Assembly: GCF_000429085.1 (NCBI RefSeq)
Contig: NZ_AUBE01000021.1
Span: forward strand, 60,520 to 124,519
DNA from: Streptomyces flavidovirens DSM 40150
GTDB taxonomy: Bacteria; Actinomycetota; Actinomycetes; Streptomycetales; Streptomycetaceae
Length of the DNA stretch: 64,000 nucleotides
Direction of reading: 5' to 3'
In this document: positions 1 to 7,206 of the stretch, piece by piece
Position numbering within the stretch: position 1 is the stretch's first letter
Layout of the letters: every line of letters starts with the position of its first letter
The notes under the pieces: generated by a model
Seen by the model: only the letters and a program-made list of their open reading frames with translations
Told to the model about the DNA's origin: nothing
The model's database searches: none
Made by a program: the position numbers and the translations under genes

Positions 1-46
1 AGACTGAGAGCCACGTCACACTCGACGAGAGGATGAGGTGATCGGC

Positions 47-448
47 ATGGCCGGCGCACCGAGCATTTACCCGACGGTTCTGTACAAGGACGCCAAAGCC
101 GCCATCCGGCTGCTGAAGGATGCCTTCGGTTTCCGCGAGGTCGCTCTGTACGAGAGCGAGAGCGGTTACGTGGAGCACGCGGAGCTGGCGTACGGCAATG
201 GCGCGGTGATGGTGGGGTCGCACGGCCGGGAAGGCGTCTTCGCCAAGGCGATGGCGGATGCGGGGCCGGTGGGTGTGTACGTGGTGGTGGACGACGTGGA
301 CGCGCATCACGCGCGGGCGGTGGAACACGGGGTGGAGATCCTGATGCCGCCGACCGACCAGCCCTACGGATCGCGGGACTACATGGCGCGGGACCCCGAG
401 GGCAACCTCTGGAGCTTCGGCACGTACACCCCGGCGATCGGGGGCTGA
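47..448 (+). CDS. VOC (glyoxalase/bleomycin-resistance fold) family protein
   Basis: Small single-domain protein of about 133 residues with the paired beta-alpha-beta-beta-beta layout of the VOC superfamily. It opens with the YPTVLYKDAKAAI strand-helix, has a metal-ligand type region around VEHAELAYG, and ends with the typical DPEGNLWSFGTY strand. This subgroup is usually annotated as a glyoxalase or PhnB-like enzyme, but its substrate cannot be read from sequence. Start: ATG at 47 has GAGG eight bases upstream and gives the short N-terminus usual in the family. An in-frame GTG at 38 with GAGAGG upstream is a real alternative and would add three residues. It is the first complete gene of the window and is convergent with the next gene. 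Confidence 0.85.
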   Translation: MAGAPSIYPTVLYKDAKAAIRLLKDAFGFREVALYESESGYVEHAELAYGNGAVMVGSHGREGVFAKAMADAGPVGVYVVVDDVDAHHARAVEHGVEILMPPTDQPYGSRDYMARDPEGNLWSFGTYTPAIGG

Positions 449-520
449 CGGGGCGAGTACGGGACGGGCCCCGCACCCCCGGACGACTCGTGGCGTGTCC
501 TCGAACGCCGGACTGGTGGC

Positions 521-575
521 CTTTCCGCCTGGGCGGCTTCAGGCCGTCCGGTGTCCGGCGTCCGGGGGCGGAAAG
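521..575. terminator. Possible bidirectional terminator between convergent genes
   Basis: CTTTCCGCC at 521-529 pairs with GGCGGAAAG at 567-575. The 37-base interior is itself GC-rich and able to fold. It sits between two convergent genes, so a transcription stop is the simplest reading. There is no clear U-tract. Confidence 0.35.
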
Positions 576-598
576 AGTCGCCCGCCCCGGCTTCGGCG

Positions 599-1927
599 CT
601 ACACGCCGCCCCTGTGGACCTGGAACGCCGCTCTGCGTACCGCCTTCGCCAGGGCGGGGTCAGGGTGGGCCGCTGCCAGGGCCACCAGGACCTGGACAGT
701 GCGGGGGTGGCCGATCGCCTGTACTTCCTCCAGCAGCGCCGGCACGGTCGACTGCACGGCGGCATCCAGATGGCGTACGAGCAGCTGCGTCTCGCCGTGG
801 TCCGCGACGGCCGCGGCCGTGTCCACCCACAGCCAGGTGGACTCCTCGCGGGTGAGGATCTCGTGGGCGTCCTCGGGGTCGGCGCCCTCGTACTCCGCAA
901 GCCACAGCAGGGCATAGGGGCGCAGCGAGCTGTCGTCGGCCGCGGCCCGTACGCCGGACTCCGCCGGGGCGCCGACCACCCGCAGCGCCTCGAAGGCGAG
1001 TCCGCGCAGCAGCGCGTCCTCGCCGCGGGCGGCTTCGAGGAGCTCGGTGACGGCACTGGAGACGGTACGGGCGGCGAGCCAGGCCCGGTACTCGGCACGG
1101 GCGGGGCCCGGCGTCAGACGGGCGCAGCCGCGCAGCATGTCCTCGGCGGACTGCTCGATGTTCCCGGCGGGGCTCTGCGCCGCGACGCAGATCTGCTCCA
1201 GCTTGACCCACACCGCCCAGTTGCCGAGCGCGGTCAGGGTGGCGAGTCCGGGACCGAGGGTCAGGGCGCCGACGGCGGCCTGGCCTTCCAGGGCCCAGTC
1301 GAGGAGGAGGGGGAGGGATGCGGCAGGGGTGGCGGGCGTGGTGGCCGGTTCCGGGAGCGGCTGCGGGCCGTACGGGACCTCGCAGCGCTCTTCGCGCAGC
1401 TCGGCGACGCGCTGTTCGAGCAGGTCGAGCAGGGCCGGTACCTGCACAGGACCGGCCGAGAGCTGAAGGAGGGAGAGCACTTGGGGGACGGCTTCCACGA
1501 CCTCGGCGACGGCGGTGGCGGGGATGCCGTCGGGCGCGGGGTGGACGATCGACCACGCGTCGAAGAGGGCGACCCAGCCGCGCAGTACGGCCGCGTCGTC
1601 ACGGTCCCAGGCGCGCAGTCGCCAGCCGGGCCGGGTGCGGTCGCCGTGGAGTTCGATCAGGCCGGCGAGCCTGGCCCTGTCCCAGCCCGCGCGGACCTGG
1701 GGCGGAGTCAGGTCGAGGTCCGCGGAAGCCCGTTGGACTGCCGCGGCGGAGAGCGCGCCGTCCGGGCCGGGCTCGACGTGGGACTTTCCGCCGCGCGGCG
1801 ACGGGGAGGCCCAGCGTGCGACGCGGACGGCGTCGGCGAGTACGGCCCTGGCCTGTCGGGCCAGTTCCGCGGGGGGCGGGGTGCCCTCGGGGGGCCTCGG
1901 GGCCGGGCGGGTACGCCGGTTCGTCAC
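599..1927 (-). CDS. Hypothetical alanine/leucine-rich helical protein
   Basis: I do not recognise this protein beyond it looking like a Streptomyces-type conserved hypothetical. From the GTG at 1927 it has about 442 residues. Residues about 35-110 have an Ala-rich, helix-turn-helix-like composition (DLTPPQVRAGWDRARLAGLI). The C-terminal half is a run of short amphipathic helices in pairs (LLRGLAFEALRVVG, ALLWLAEYEGADPEDAHEIL, TVPALLEEVQAIGHPRTVQV), which suggests HEAT/ARM-like repeats and a scaffold role; that is inference. The open frame extends to 2095, but the first 56 codons look like untranslated leader, being basic and Pro/Arg-rich. The start is therefore uncertain. No signal peptide or membrane segment is evident. 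Confidence 0.6.
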   Translation of the reverse strand: MTNRRTRPAPRPPEGTPPPAELARQARAVLADAVRVARWASPSPRGGKSHVEPGPDGALSAAAVQRASADLDLTPPQVRAGWDRARLAGLIELHGDRTRPGWRLRAWDRDDAAVLRGWVALFDAWSIVHPAPDGIPATAVAEVVEAVPQVLSLLQLSAGPVQVPALLDLLEQRVAELREERCEVPYGPQPLPEPATTPATPAASLPLLLDWALEGQAAVGALTLGPGLATLTALGNWAVWVKLEQICVAAQSPAGNIEQSAEDMLRGCARLTPGPARAEYRAWLAARTVSSAVTELLEAARGEDALLRGLAFEALRVVGAPAESGVRAAADDSSLRPYALLWLAEYEGADPEDAHEILTREESTWLWVDTAAAVADHGETQLLVRHLDAAVQSTVPALLEEVQAIGHPRTVQVLVALAAAHPDPALAKAVRRAAFQVHRGGV

Positions 1928-2156
1928 GGCCTGGTGTCCGCCCTGAGGAGTCAGGGGGAGGGCAGCCGCGAGGGGTCGCGGGCGGACAAGTCGGAGCCTG
2001 GAGTCGCGCGGGGTACGGGACGTCACGGAGAGCAGTCTCGCCGGTGACGCCCCGAAAGCCCAAACGGAATCGAACTCGCCGTTCGTGGACGCCACCTGGC
2101 CGGAACCTTTCCCCGCCGGGCGGGCCGGATATTCCGGACGCGGCCGGGGCTCCGGG

Positions 2157-3284
2157 CTACATCAAGGGGGTCAGGAAGCGGCGCAGAACCTCTTCGTACC
2201 TGGCCGGGTCGGCGTTCCACATGGCCGCGTGCGGGGCGTGCGGAACGGGGTGGAGGACGACCAGACCGGGGAGCCTCCCGGCCAGCTCCCGCGAAGGGTG
2301 CCACGGGGCCACGGTGTCGTCCGGGCCGTGGAGGATCAGCGTGGGTACGCGCAGCCCGCCCTCGCCGGCCGCTTCGCGCAGGCGGTCGCCGTGCACGCCT
2401 GTGCGGCCCTGCACGGCCCGGACGGCGAGCGGGAGGAGCACGCCCGGCGTGCGGCGGGCGACGGCCAGGGCCCGCACCGTGGCCTCCCAGTCGAGGACCG
2501 GGGAGTCGAGTACGAGGCCGCTGACGCGGTCGCGGAGCGGGGAGTGCACCGCGGCGTGCACGGCCATGGCCCCGCCGGTGGACCAGCCGTGCAGGATGAC
2601 GCGCTCGGCGCCGCTTCGGACGGCGTGGCGGATGGCGGCGTCCACGTCGCGCCACTCCGAGTCGCCGAGGTGGCCGAGGCCGTCCGGCGGCCTGGGGGCG
2701 CCGACGTCGCCCCGGTAGGCGAGGCCGAGGACCGGGAGGTGCTGGGCCCGCAGGAAGGGAATGAGGTTCATGCAGTGTTCCCGCGTGGTGCCGAGGCCGT
2801 GCACGGTGATGACCCAGGTGCTGCGGGCCCCCGGCAGGAACCAGGCGGGCAGTGAGCCGAGTTCACCGGGCACGTCCACGTCGGTGTGTGCGATGCCGAG
2901 TGCGGTGCGCGGATCGCCGGCGTACAGCTGCGGGGTGAGCCGCACCCTGGCGCCGGCGGCGAGTGTGCCGTGGCTGACGCGTTCCAGGCCGCGTACGACG
3001 GTGTCGGCGGTGTGCGGCGCGTTCTCGACGACGGGCCCGACGACCGCGTGGACGCCGGGGCCCTCGATGCCGTACGTGCCGGGGCGCAGGGAGGCCAGGC
3101 AGCGCGTCAGGGTGATCCGGCCCGCCGCGGTGGCGTGCACGGTGAGCCAGGGGTCGCCGGGCAGCGGCCGGCCGGCCGACGCCTTGAGCGCGGCGTCGCC
3201 GGCGTAACGGCCGATCACGACCGCTGCCGCACCGGCGCCGATGAGTGTGGTGACGGCCGCTGCCGTCGCTGTAGCCGGGCGCAC
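2157..3284 (-). CDS. Alpha/beta hydrolase with N-terminal membrane anchor
   Basis: Protein of 375 residues. A hydrophobic N-terminal segment (about residues 8-26) predicts a membrane anchor or uncleaved signal. The hydrolase domain shows an oxyanion-type HGLGTTREH motif, the nucleophile elbow GWSTGGA (Ser in G-x-S-x-G), an Asp in LHGPDDTVAPW and a His near VPHAPHA, which is a complete Ser-Asp-His triad. The substrate is unknown; esterase or lipase-like activity is the safest statement. The start is a GTG. It lies 61 bp from the unknown gene on the same strand and downstream of the class II aldolase. Confidence 0.82.
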   Translation of the reverse strand: MRPATATAAAVTTLIGAGAAAVVIGRYAGDAALKASAGRPLPGDPWLTVHATAAGRITLTRCLASLRPGTYGIEGPGVHAVVGPVVENAPHTADTVVRGLERVSHGTLAAGARVRLTPQLYAGDPRTALGIAHTDVDVPGELGSLPAWFLPGARSTWVITVHGLGTTREHCMNLIPFLRAQHLPVLGLAYRGDVGAPRPPDGLGHLGDSEWRDVDAAIRHAVRSGAERVILHGWSTGGAMAVHAAVHSPLRDRVSGLVLDSPVLDWEATVRALAVARRTPGVLLPLAVRAVQGRTGVHGDRLREAAGEGGLRVPTLILHGPDDTVAPWHPSRELAGRLPGLVVLHPVPHAPHAAMWNADPARYEEVLRRFLTPLM

Positions 3285-3374
3285 CGCTCCAGTGTCCGCA
3301 TCCGCGGGGCGCGGGGCCAGTGGGCGGGGGCCGGACGGCTCCTTCGGCGGAGCTTCGTGGCGGGGCGTCAGCTT

Positions 3375-4037
3375 TCAGCCGCGCTGGCCGTACCCCTTCA
3401 GTTTTTCCTGTACTTCGTGGAGCTGGGCCTCGGAGAGCAGGGACGGCTCACGGCCCGGCACCGAGCTCGCGGTGAGCCAGAGCCTGCACATCCATTCAAG
3501 CTGCGCGGTGCGGTCGTAGGCCTGGTCGAGCGTGTCTCCGTAGGTCACCGTGCCGTGGTTGCGCAGCAGGCAGCCCGAGCGGTCGCGCAGGGCCAGGAGC
3601 ATGTTCTCGGCCAACTCCCGCGATCCGTACGTCGCGTACGCGGCCGTGCGGACGGGGCCGCCGAGGGCCGCGGTCATGTAGTGCACGAGGGGCAGCTCGG
3701 GCACGAGGGTAGAGACGGCGGTGGCGTGCACGGCGTGGGTGTGGACGACGGCCGCCGCGCCGGTGCTGCGGTAAACCGCGAGGTGCATCGGGAGCTCGCT
3801 GGTGGGGCTGAGCCTGCCCAGTCGCTGCTGCCCGTCGAGGTCGACGGCGACGGCGTCCTCCGGTCGCAGCCGGTCGTACGGAACTCCGCTCGGGGTGACG
3901 AGGACGAGGTCGCCGACGCGTACGGAGACATTGCCGGAGGTGCCGACGACCAGCCCTTCGCGCACTGTCCTGCGGGCCGTGGCCACCAGGTCGTCCCAGG
4001 CCTGTTCGATCGCGTCCTGCCGCCGCTGTTCGGTCAT
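3375..4037 (-). CDS. Class II aldolase/adducin-family protein (fuculose-phosphate aldolase-like)
   Basis: Protein of 220 residues from the ATG at 4037. It carries the class II aldolase signatures: GTSGNVSVR near the N-terminus for phosphate binding, the metal-binding HTHAVHATAVS, and LLRNHGTVTYG. The family uses Zn2+ to cleave sugar phosphates such as L-fuculose 1-phosphate. Relatives are methylthioribulose-1-phosphate dehydratases and ribulose-phosphate epimerases, so the substrate is not settled. The open frame reaches 4340, but the extra 101 codons lack family similarity and would run into the promoter of the divergent phosphate permease, so I reject that start. Confidence 0.82.
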   Translation of the reverse strand: MTEQRRQDAIEQAWDDLVATARRTVREGLVVGTSGNVSVRVGDLVLVTPSGVPYDRLRPEDAVAVDLDGQQRLGRLSPTSELPMHLAVYRSTGAAAVVHTHAVHATAVSTLVPELPLVHYMTAALGGPVRTAAYATYGSRELAENMLLALRDRSGCLLRNHGTVTYGDTLDQAYDRTAQLEWMCRLWLTASSVPGREPSLLSEAQLHEVQEKLKGYGQRG

Positions 4038-4262
4038 GGGGTCAGATCCTGCCAGCGGGAGCGGGGCACTGTGGTGCGGATCCGGCCGTTCGACAGCGGC
4101 AGCGGGTGCCTGCGGGGTGACCAGAATCTCTTCAACGGGTGCGCGAGCCGGATCGAGAGGTCCGATAGGGGCCGGCGGGCCCCGGAATGCCGGGTTCGGC
4201 GTCGTTCCGGCCACAAACGGAACGGCGGCGACGCGCTTCGGGTCACCGCTCCGCCCGACCCA

Positions 4263-4284
4263 GTTCACCTTCCGTTCACTCAGG
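4263..4284 (+). promoter_or_regulatory. PHO box (PhoP direct-repeat operator)
   Basis: Two adjacent 11-bp direct repeats, GTTCACCTTCC (4263-4273) and GTTCACTCAGG (4274-4284), followed by a weaker third unit at 4285-4295. Spacing and core match the streptomycete PhoP-binding direct repeat unit (GTTCACC-N4). It sits 48 bp upstream of the phosphate permease start, where it could activate or block transcription. Confidence 0.75.
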
Positions 4285-4331
4285 TTGCCTACGTTCCACG
4301 AGCCACTGACGTCAAACGATTGCCTGGGTAA

Positions 4332-5585
4332 ATGGAACACATCACCTTGCTGCTCGCGATTGTGATCGTGACAGCTCTAGTGTTCGATTTCACGAACGGT
4401 TTCCACGACACCGCCAACGCGATGGCGACCACCATCTCGACCGGTGCCCTGAAGCCCAAGACGGCGGTGGCCATGTCCGCCGTGCTCAACCTGGTCGGCG
4501 CGTTCCTGTCGGTGGAGGTCGCCAAAACGATCTCCAGCGGCATCGTGACCGAAGAGGGCATAACGCCCGAAGTGATCTTTGCGGCGCTGGTCGGCGCCAT
4601 CCTCTGGAACCTGCTGACCTGGCTGATCGGCCTGCCGTCCAGTTCCTCCCACGCCCTCATGGGCGGCCTGATCGGTGCCACCATCGCCTCGGTCGGCGTC
4701 AGTGGTGTCAACGGCGGCACCGTGGTCACCAAGGTCCTGATCCCCGCGATCGCCGCCCCGCTCGTCGCCGGCCTCGCCGCGTACCTCGCCTCCCGGCTGA
4801 CGTACCGCATCGGCCGCAACGCCGACCCGAAGGCCACCGCGAAGGGCTACCGCGCCGGCCAGATCACCTCGGCGGGCCTGGTCTCCCTGGCCCACGGCAC
4901 GAACGACGCTCAGAAGACCATGGGCATCATCACGCTGGCGCTCGTCGCCGGCGGTGTCCTCGCTCCCGGCTCCAACCCCCCGATGTGGGTCATCATGTCC
5001 GCCGGCATCGCGATCGCGCTGGGCACGTACCTCGGCGGCTGGCGCATCATCCGCACCATGGGCAAGGGCCTCACCGACCTCCAGCCGCAGCAGGGCTTCG
5101 CCGCCCAGACCAGCGCGGCCAGCGTCATCCTCGCCTCCTCCAACCTCGGCTTCTCCCTGTCGACCACCCACTCGTGCTCCGGCGCCGTGATGGGCGCGGG
5201 CCTGGGCCGCAAGGGCGGCGTGGTCCGCTGGTCCACCGCCACCCGGATGTTCGTCGCCTGGGGTCTGACGCTGCCGGCCGCCGGTCTGGTCGCCGCGGGG
5301 TCCGAGTTCGTGACCAAGCAGGGCGACTGGGGTGTCGCGGCCGTCGCGGCCTTCCTCATCGGCTCCTGCGTCGCGATCTGGTTCATCTCCCGCCGCCAGG
5401 TGGTCGACCACACCAACGTCAACGACGTGGAAGCGGAGGCCGAGCCCGCGGGTGTCGTGACCACCGCCATGGCGGCCGTCACCGTGCCGCCCACGGCCGC
5501 CGCCCTCGCCGCCGACGACCTCAAGACCACCATCCCGGCCCCGGCCGGCAGCTCCGCGGAGCCGGTCAGCCCGGCCGCGGTGTAA
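4332..5585 (+). CDS. pit: Low-affinity inorganic phosphate transporter, PiT family
   Basis: Integral membrane protein of 417 residues in the PiT (PF01384) family, which moves metal-phosphate in symport with protons or sodium. Both halves of the duplicated signature are visible: GFHDTANA near the N-terminus and HGTNDAQK near residue 190. Many hydrophobic helices follow, then a hydrophilic Ala/Pro-rich cytoplasmic tail from about residue 370. The ribosome site is weak (GGG about 7 bases before ATG). It is preceded by a PHO box, so expression probably answers to phosphate through PhoR-PhoP. The next gene starts 18 bp downstream and is likely co-transcribed. Confidence 0.93.
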   Translation: MEHITLLLAIVIVTALVFDFTNGFHDTANAMATTISTGALKPKTAVAMSAVLNLVGAFLSVEVAKTISSGIVTEEGITPEVIFAALVGAILWNLLTWLIGLPSSSSHALMGGLIGATIASVGVSGVNGGTVVTKVLIPAIAAPLVAGLAAYLASRLTYRIGRNADPKATAKGYRAGQITSAGLVSLAHGTNDAQKTMGIITLALVAGGVLAPGSNPPMWVIMSAGIAIALGTYLGGWRIIRTMGKGLTDLQPQQGFAAQTSAASVILASSNLGFSLSTTHSCSGAVMGAGLGRKGGVVRWSTATRMFVAWGLTLPAAGLVAAGSEFVTKQGDWGVAAVAAFLIGSCVAIWFISRRQVVDHTNVNDVEAEAEPAGVVTTAMAAVTVPPTAAALAADDLKTTIPAPAGSSAEPVSPAAV

Positions 5586-5603
5586 GGACAGGGACACAGC
5601 AGC

Positions 5604-5828
5604 ATGAAGATCGACTGGGCAGCTCTCGGCTCCGTGTTCGGCGTGAGCCTCGTGGTCACCGTCGCACTGGTGGGCCTGTTCACCCTCGGCATCGTGGCTC
5701 TCTCCAAGCAGGAGAGCGCCTCCGCGCAGGGCGGCGGCTCCGCCGTCGCGGCCCGCACCGGCGCGTACGCCTGCTTCGCGCTGTGCGCGGCGGCCGTGGC
5801 GTACGGGATCTACCTGATCGTCGTCTGA
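5604..5828 (+). CDS. Small membrane protein of the phosphate-permease operon
   Basis: Protein of 74 residues with two hydrophobic segments (about residues 8-33 and 50-72) separated by a short Ser/Gln/Gly-rich loop. I do not know a function for it. Its position 18 bp after the phosphate permease and before a strong terminator suggests a partner or accessory subunit of that transporter; this is inference from context. A GGACAGGGA stretch before the ATG is a plausible ribosome site. Confidence 0.75.
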   Translation: MKIDWAALGSVFGVSLVVTVALVGLFTLGIVALSKQESASAQGGGSAVAARTGAYACFALCAAAVAYGIYLIVV

Positions 5829-5856
5829 CGCGCCGGCCCGACTCCACCCAAATCGT

Positions 5857-5912
5857 CACAGAGACCGCCCCGCCTCCGGCCTTCCACAGCCGGCGGCGGG
5901 GCGGTCTCTGTG
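5857..5912 (+). terminator. Rho-independent-type terminator after the pit operon
   Basis: An 18-bp perfect stem: CACAGAGACCGCCCCGCC (5857-5874) pairs with its complement at 5895-5912 around a 20-base loop. It lies 28 bp after the small membrane gene and insulates the cobalamin operon. It lacks a long T run, as is common in streptomycetes. Confidence 0.8.
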
Positions 5913-5950
5913 TGCCTCAGCACACTCTCCCGTCGCAGGTCAACGGCAAG

Positions 5951-5979
5951 TTGACGGCGTTCGCGGAGCGTGGTGGACT
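5951..5979 (+). promoter_or_regulatory. Candidate sigma-HrdB-type promoter of the cob operon
   Basis: TTGACG at 5951-5956 and TGGACT at 5974-5979 are separated by 17 bases. This would start transcription a few bases before the conserved part of the cobalamin riboswitch. The -35 is good; the -10 keeps only the first and last T. Confidence 0.45.
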
Positions 5980-6115
5980 GCCGGAGCCGAATACGGCGGC
6001 ACGAGAGGAAGCCCGGTGCGAATCCGGCGCGGTCCCGCCACTGTGACCGGGGAAGACGAAGAGGTCCCCGGAAGCCAGGAACTCTCACCGCCGGTCACGT
6101 CGAACCAGGGCGCGG
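5978..6115 (+). promoter_or_regulatory. Cobalamin (B12) riboswitch
   Basis: The canonical cobalamin-aptamer core is present. GGAAGCCCGGTGCGAATCC begins at about 6007, GCGGTCCCGCCACTGT follows at about 6029, and the B12 box GCCAGGAACTC is at about 6073. Flanking pairing elements are GCCGGAG near 5980 and CCGCCGGTC near 6089. A small hairpin (CAGGG 6106-6110 with CCCTG 6117-6121) and a ribosome site (TGAGGAC, 6124-6130) follow at once. No U-tract terminator is seen, so control is more likely at translation than by attenuation. Adenosylcobalamin binding would repress the operon downstream. Confidence 0.92.
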
Positions 6116-6138
6116 ACCCTGAGTGAGGACATACCGCC

Positions 6139-6210
6139 ATGCCTGGCTGCCGTTCAGTCATTCCTGTGAGTACGAGTACGACAGTGCTTCGAGGCGCATC
6201 GGCCTGCTGA
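6139..6210 (+). CDS. Short leader ORF (23 codons) between riboswitch and cobD
   Basis: ATG at 6139 with TGAGGAC eight bases upstream opens 23 codons, ending at TGA 6208-6210. The product starts MPGCRSVIPV and ends GASAC, is rich in Ser and Thr, and contains two Cys. cobD starts three bases after this stop and has no recognisable ribosome site of its own. The good ribosome site therefore belongs to the leader, and cobD is probably translated by coupling. The sequence shows the ORF, ribosome site and spacing; translation and the regulatory role are inferred. It is too short to judge by codon bias. Confidence 0.5.
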   Translation: MPGCRSVIPVSTSTTVLRGASAC

Positions 6211-6213
6211 GCC

Positions 6214-7206
6214 ATGCGTGCCGATCGCATCTTCGCGTACGGCGCCTCCGCCGGCCTGATCGGCGACCTCGTTCTCGGTGATCCCCGCCGTGGACACCCG
6301 GTCGCCGCGTTCGGGCGGGCCGCGGGCGCCGTCGAGTCCCTGCTGTGGCGTGACCACCGCGGGTGGGGCGCGGCGCACACCCTGGTGTGCGCCGGAGGCG
6401 CCGCCGGCGCCGCCGCGCTTGCTTCCCGTGCCGTACGCCGCTCCCCCGCCGCCGCCGTGGCGCTGACCGCCGCCGCCACCTGGGCCGTCGTCGGCGGTAC
6501 GTCGCTGGGCCGCGAGGCCCGTGCCGTGGGCAGCGCCCTGGAGGCCGGGGACATCGAGGTGGCCCGCGAACGCCTCCCCCACCTGTGCGGGCGCGACCCG
6601 CAGTCGCTGGACGCCCAGCAGATCGCCCGCGCCGTCGTCGAGTCCGTCGCCGAGAACACCTCGGACGCGGTCGTCGGCGCGCTGGTGTGGGGTGCCGTGG
6701 GCGGGGTGCCGGGGCTCGTGGCCTTCCGCGCCATCAACACACTCGACGCGATGGTCGGGCACAAATCGCCCAAATACCGCCGGTACGGCTGGGCTTCCGC
6801 CCGCCTCGACGACGTGGCCGGCTGGCCGGGAGCGCGGCTGACGGCCGCCCTCACGGCGGTCGCGGCCGTCTCCGGTGGCGACCCGCGCGGTGCGGTGCGG
6901 GCCTGGCGTGCGGACGCCGCCAAGCATCCGAGTCCCAACGCGGGCCCTGTGGAGGCAGCCTTCGCGGGCGCGCTCGGCGTACGGCTCGGCGGAACACTCT
7001 CGTACGCGGGCCGCGTCGAGCACCGGCCCGTGCTCAACGCCGCCGGCCGGCCCGTCGGCGTACCGGACATCGAGCGGGCGGCGCGCCTGTCGCGGCGCGT
7101 CGGCGCGCTGGCTCTGGTGACGGCGGTGGCGGGACGGCTGGCTTTCGGCGCGCTGCGACGCGCCGCGGGTACCGAAGGCATACGTACCGGGAAGGGGCGC
7201 GCGTGA
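6214..7206 (+). CDS. cobD: Adenosylcobinamide-phosphate synthase (CobD/CbiB)
   Basis: Membrane protein of 330 residues in the CobD/CbiB family, which attaches (R)-1-amino-2-propanol phosphate (or the free amine) to adenosylcobyric acid. Typical features are an N-terminal LIGDLVLGDPRRGHPVAAFG motif, VAENTSDAVVGALVWG in the middle, the KSPKYRRYGWASARLDDV loop, and KHPSPNAGPVEAAFAGAL near residue 237. Several hydrophobic helices place it in the membrane. The ATG at 6214 lies three bases after the leader ORF and has no ribosome site, so translational coupling is likely. Its stop overlaps the cobQ start (GTGA). It is the first enzyme gene under the cobalamin riboswitch. Confidence 0.95.
   Translation: MRADRIFAYGASAGLIGDLVLGDPRRGHPVAAFGRAAGAVESLLWRDHRGWGAAHTLVCAGGAAGAAALASRAVRRSPAAAVALTAAATWAVVGGTSLGREARAVGSALEAGDIEVARERLPHLCGRDPQSLDAQQIARAVVESVAENTSDAVVGALVWGAVGGVPGLVAFRAINTLDAMVGHKSPKYRRYGWASARLDDVAGWPGARLTAALTAVAAVSGGDPRGAVRAWRADAAKHPSPNAGPVEAAFAGALGVRLGGTLSYAGRVEHRPVLNAAGRPVGVPDIERAARLSRRVGALALVTAVAGRLAFGALRRAAGTEGIRTGKGRA

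Noticed and set aside
551..2047. 498-codon plus-strand frame opposite the unknown minus-strand gene
   Set aside because: Gly/Arg-rich translation without helices or motifs. The minus-strand frame has normal amino-acid composition and helical periodicity, so it is preferred, though neither is proven.
6001..6110. Possible tRNA gene in the structured region before cobD
   Set aside because: The hairpins belong to the cobalamin aptamer: the B12 box and GCGGTCCCGCCACTGT core are present and no cloverleaf or anticodon arm fits.
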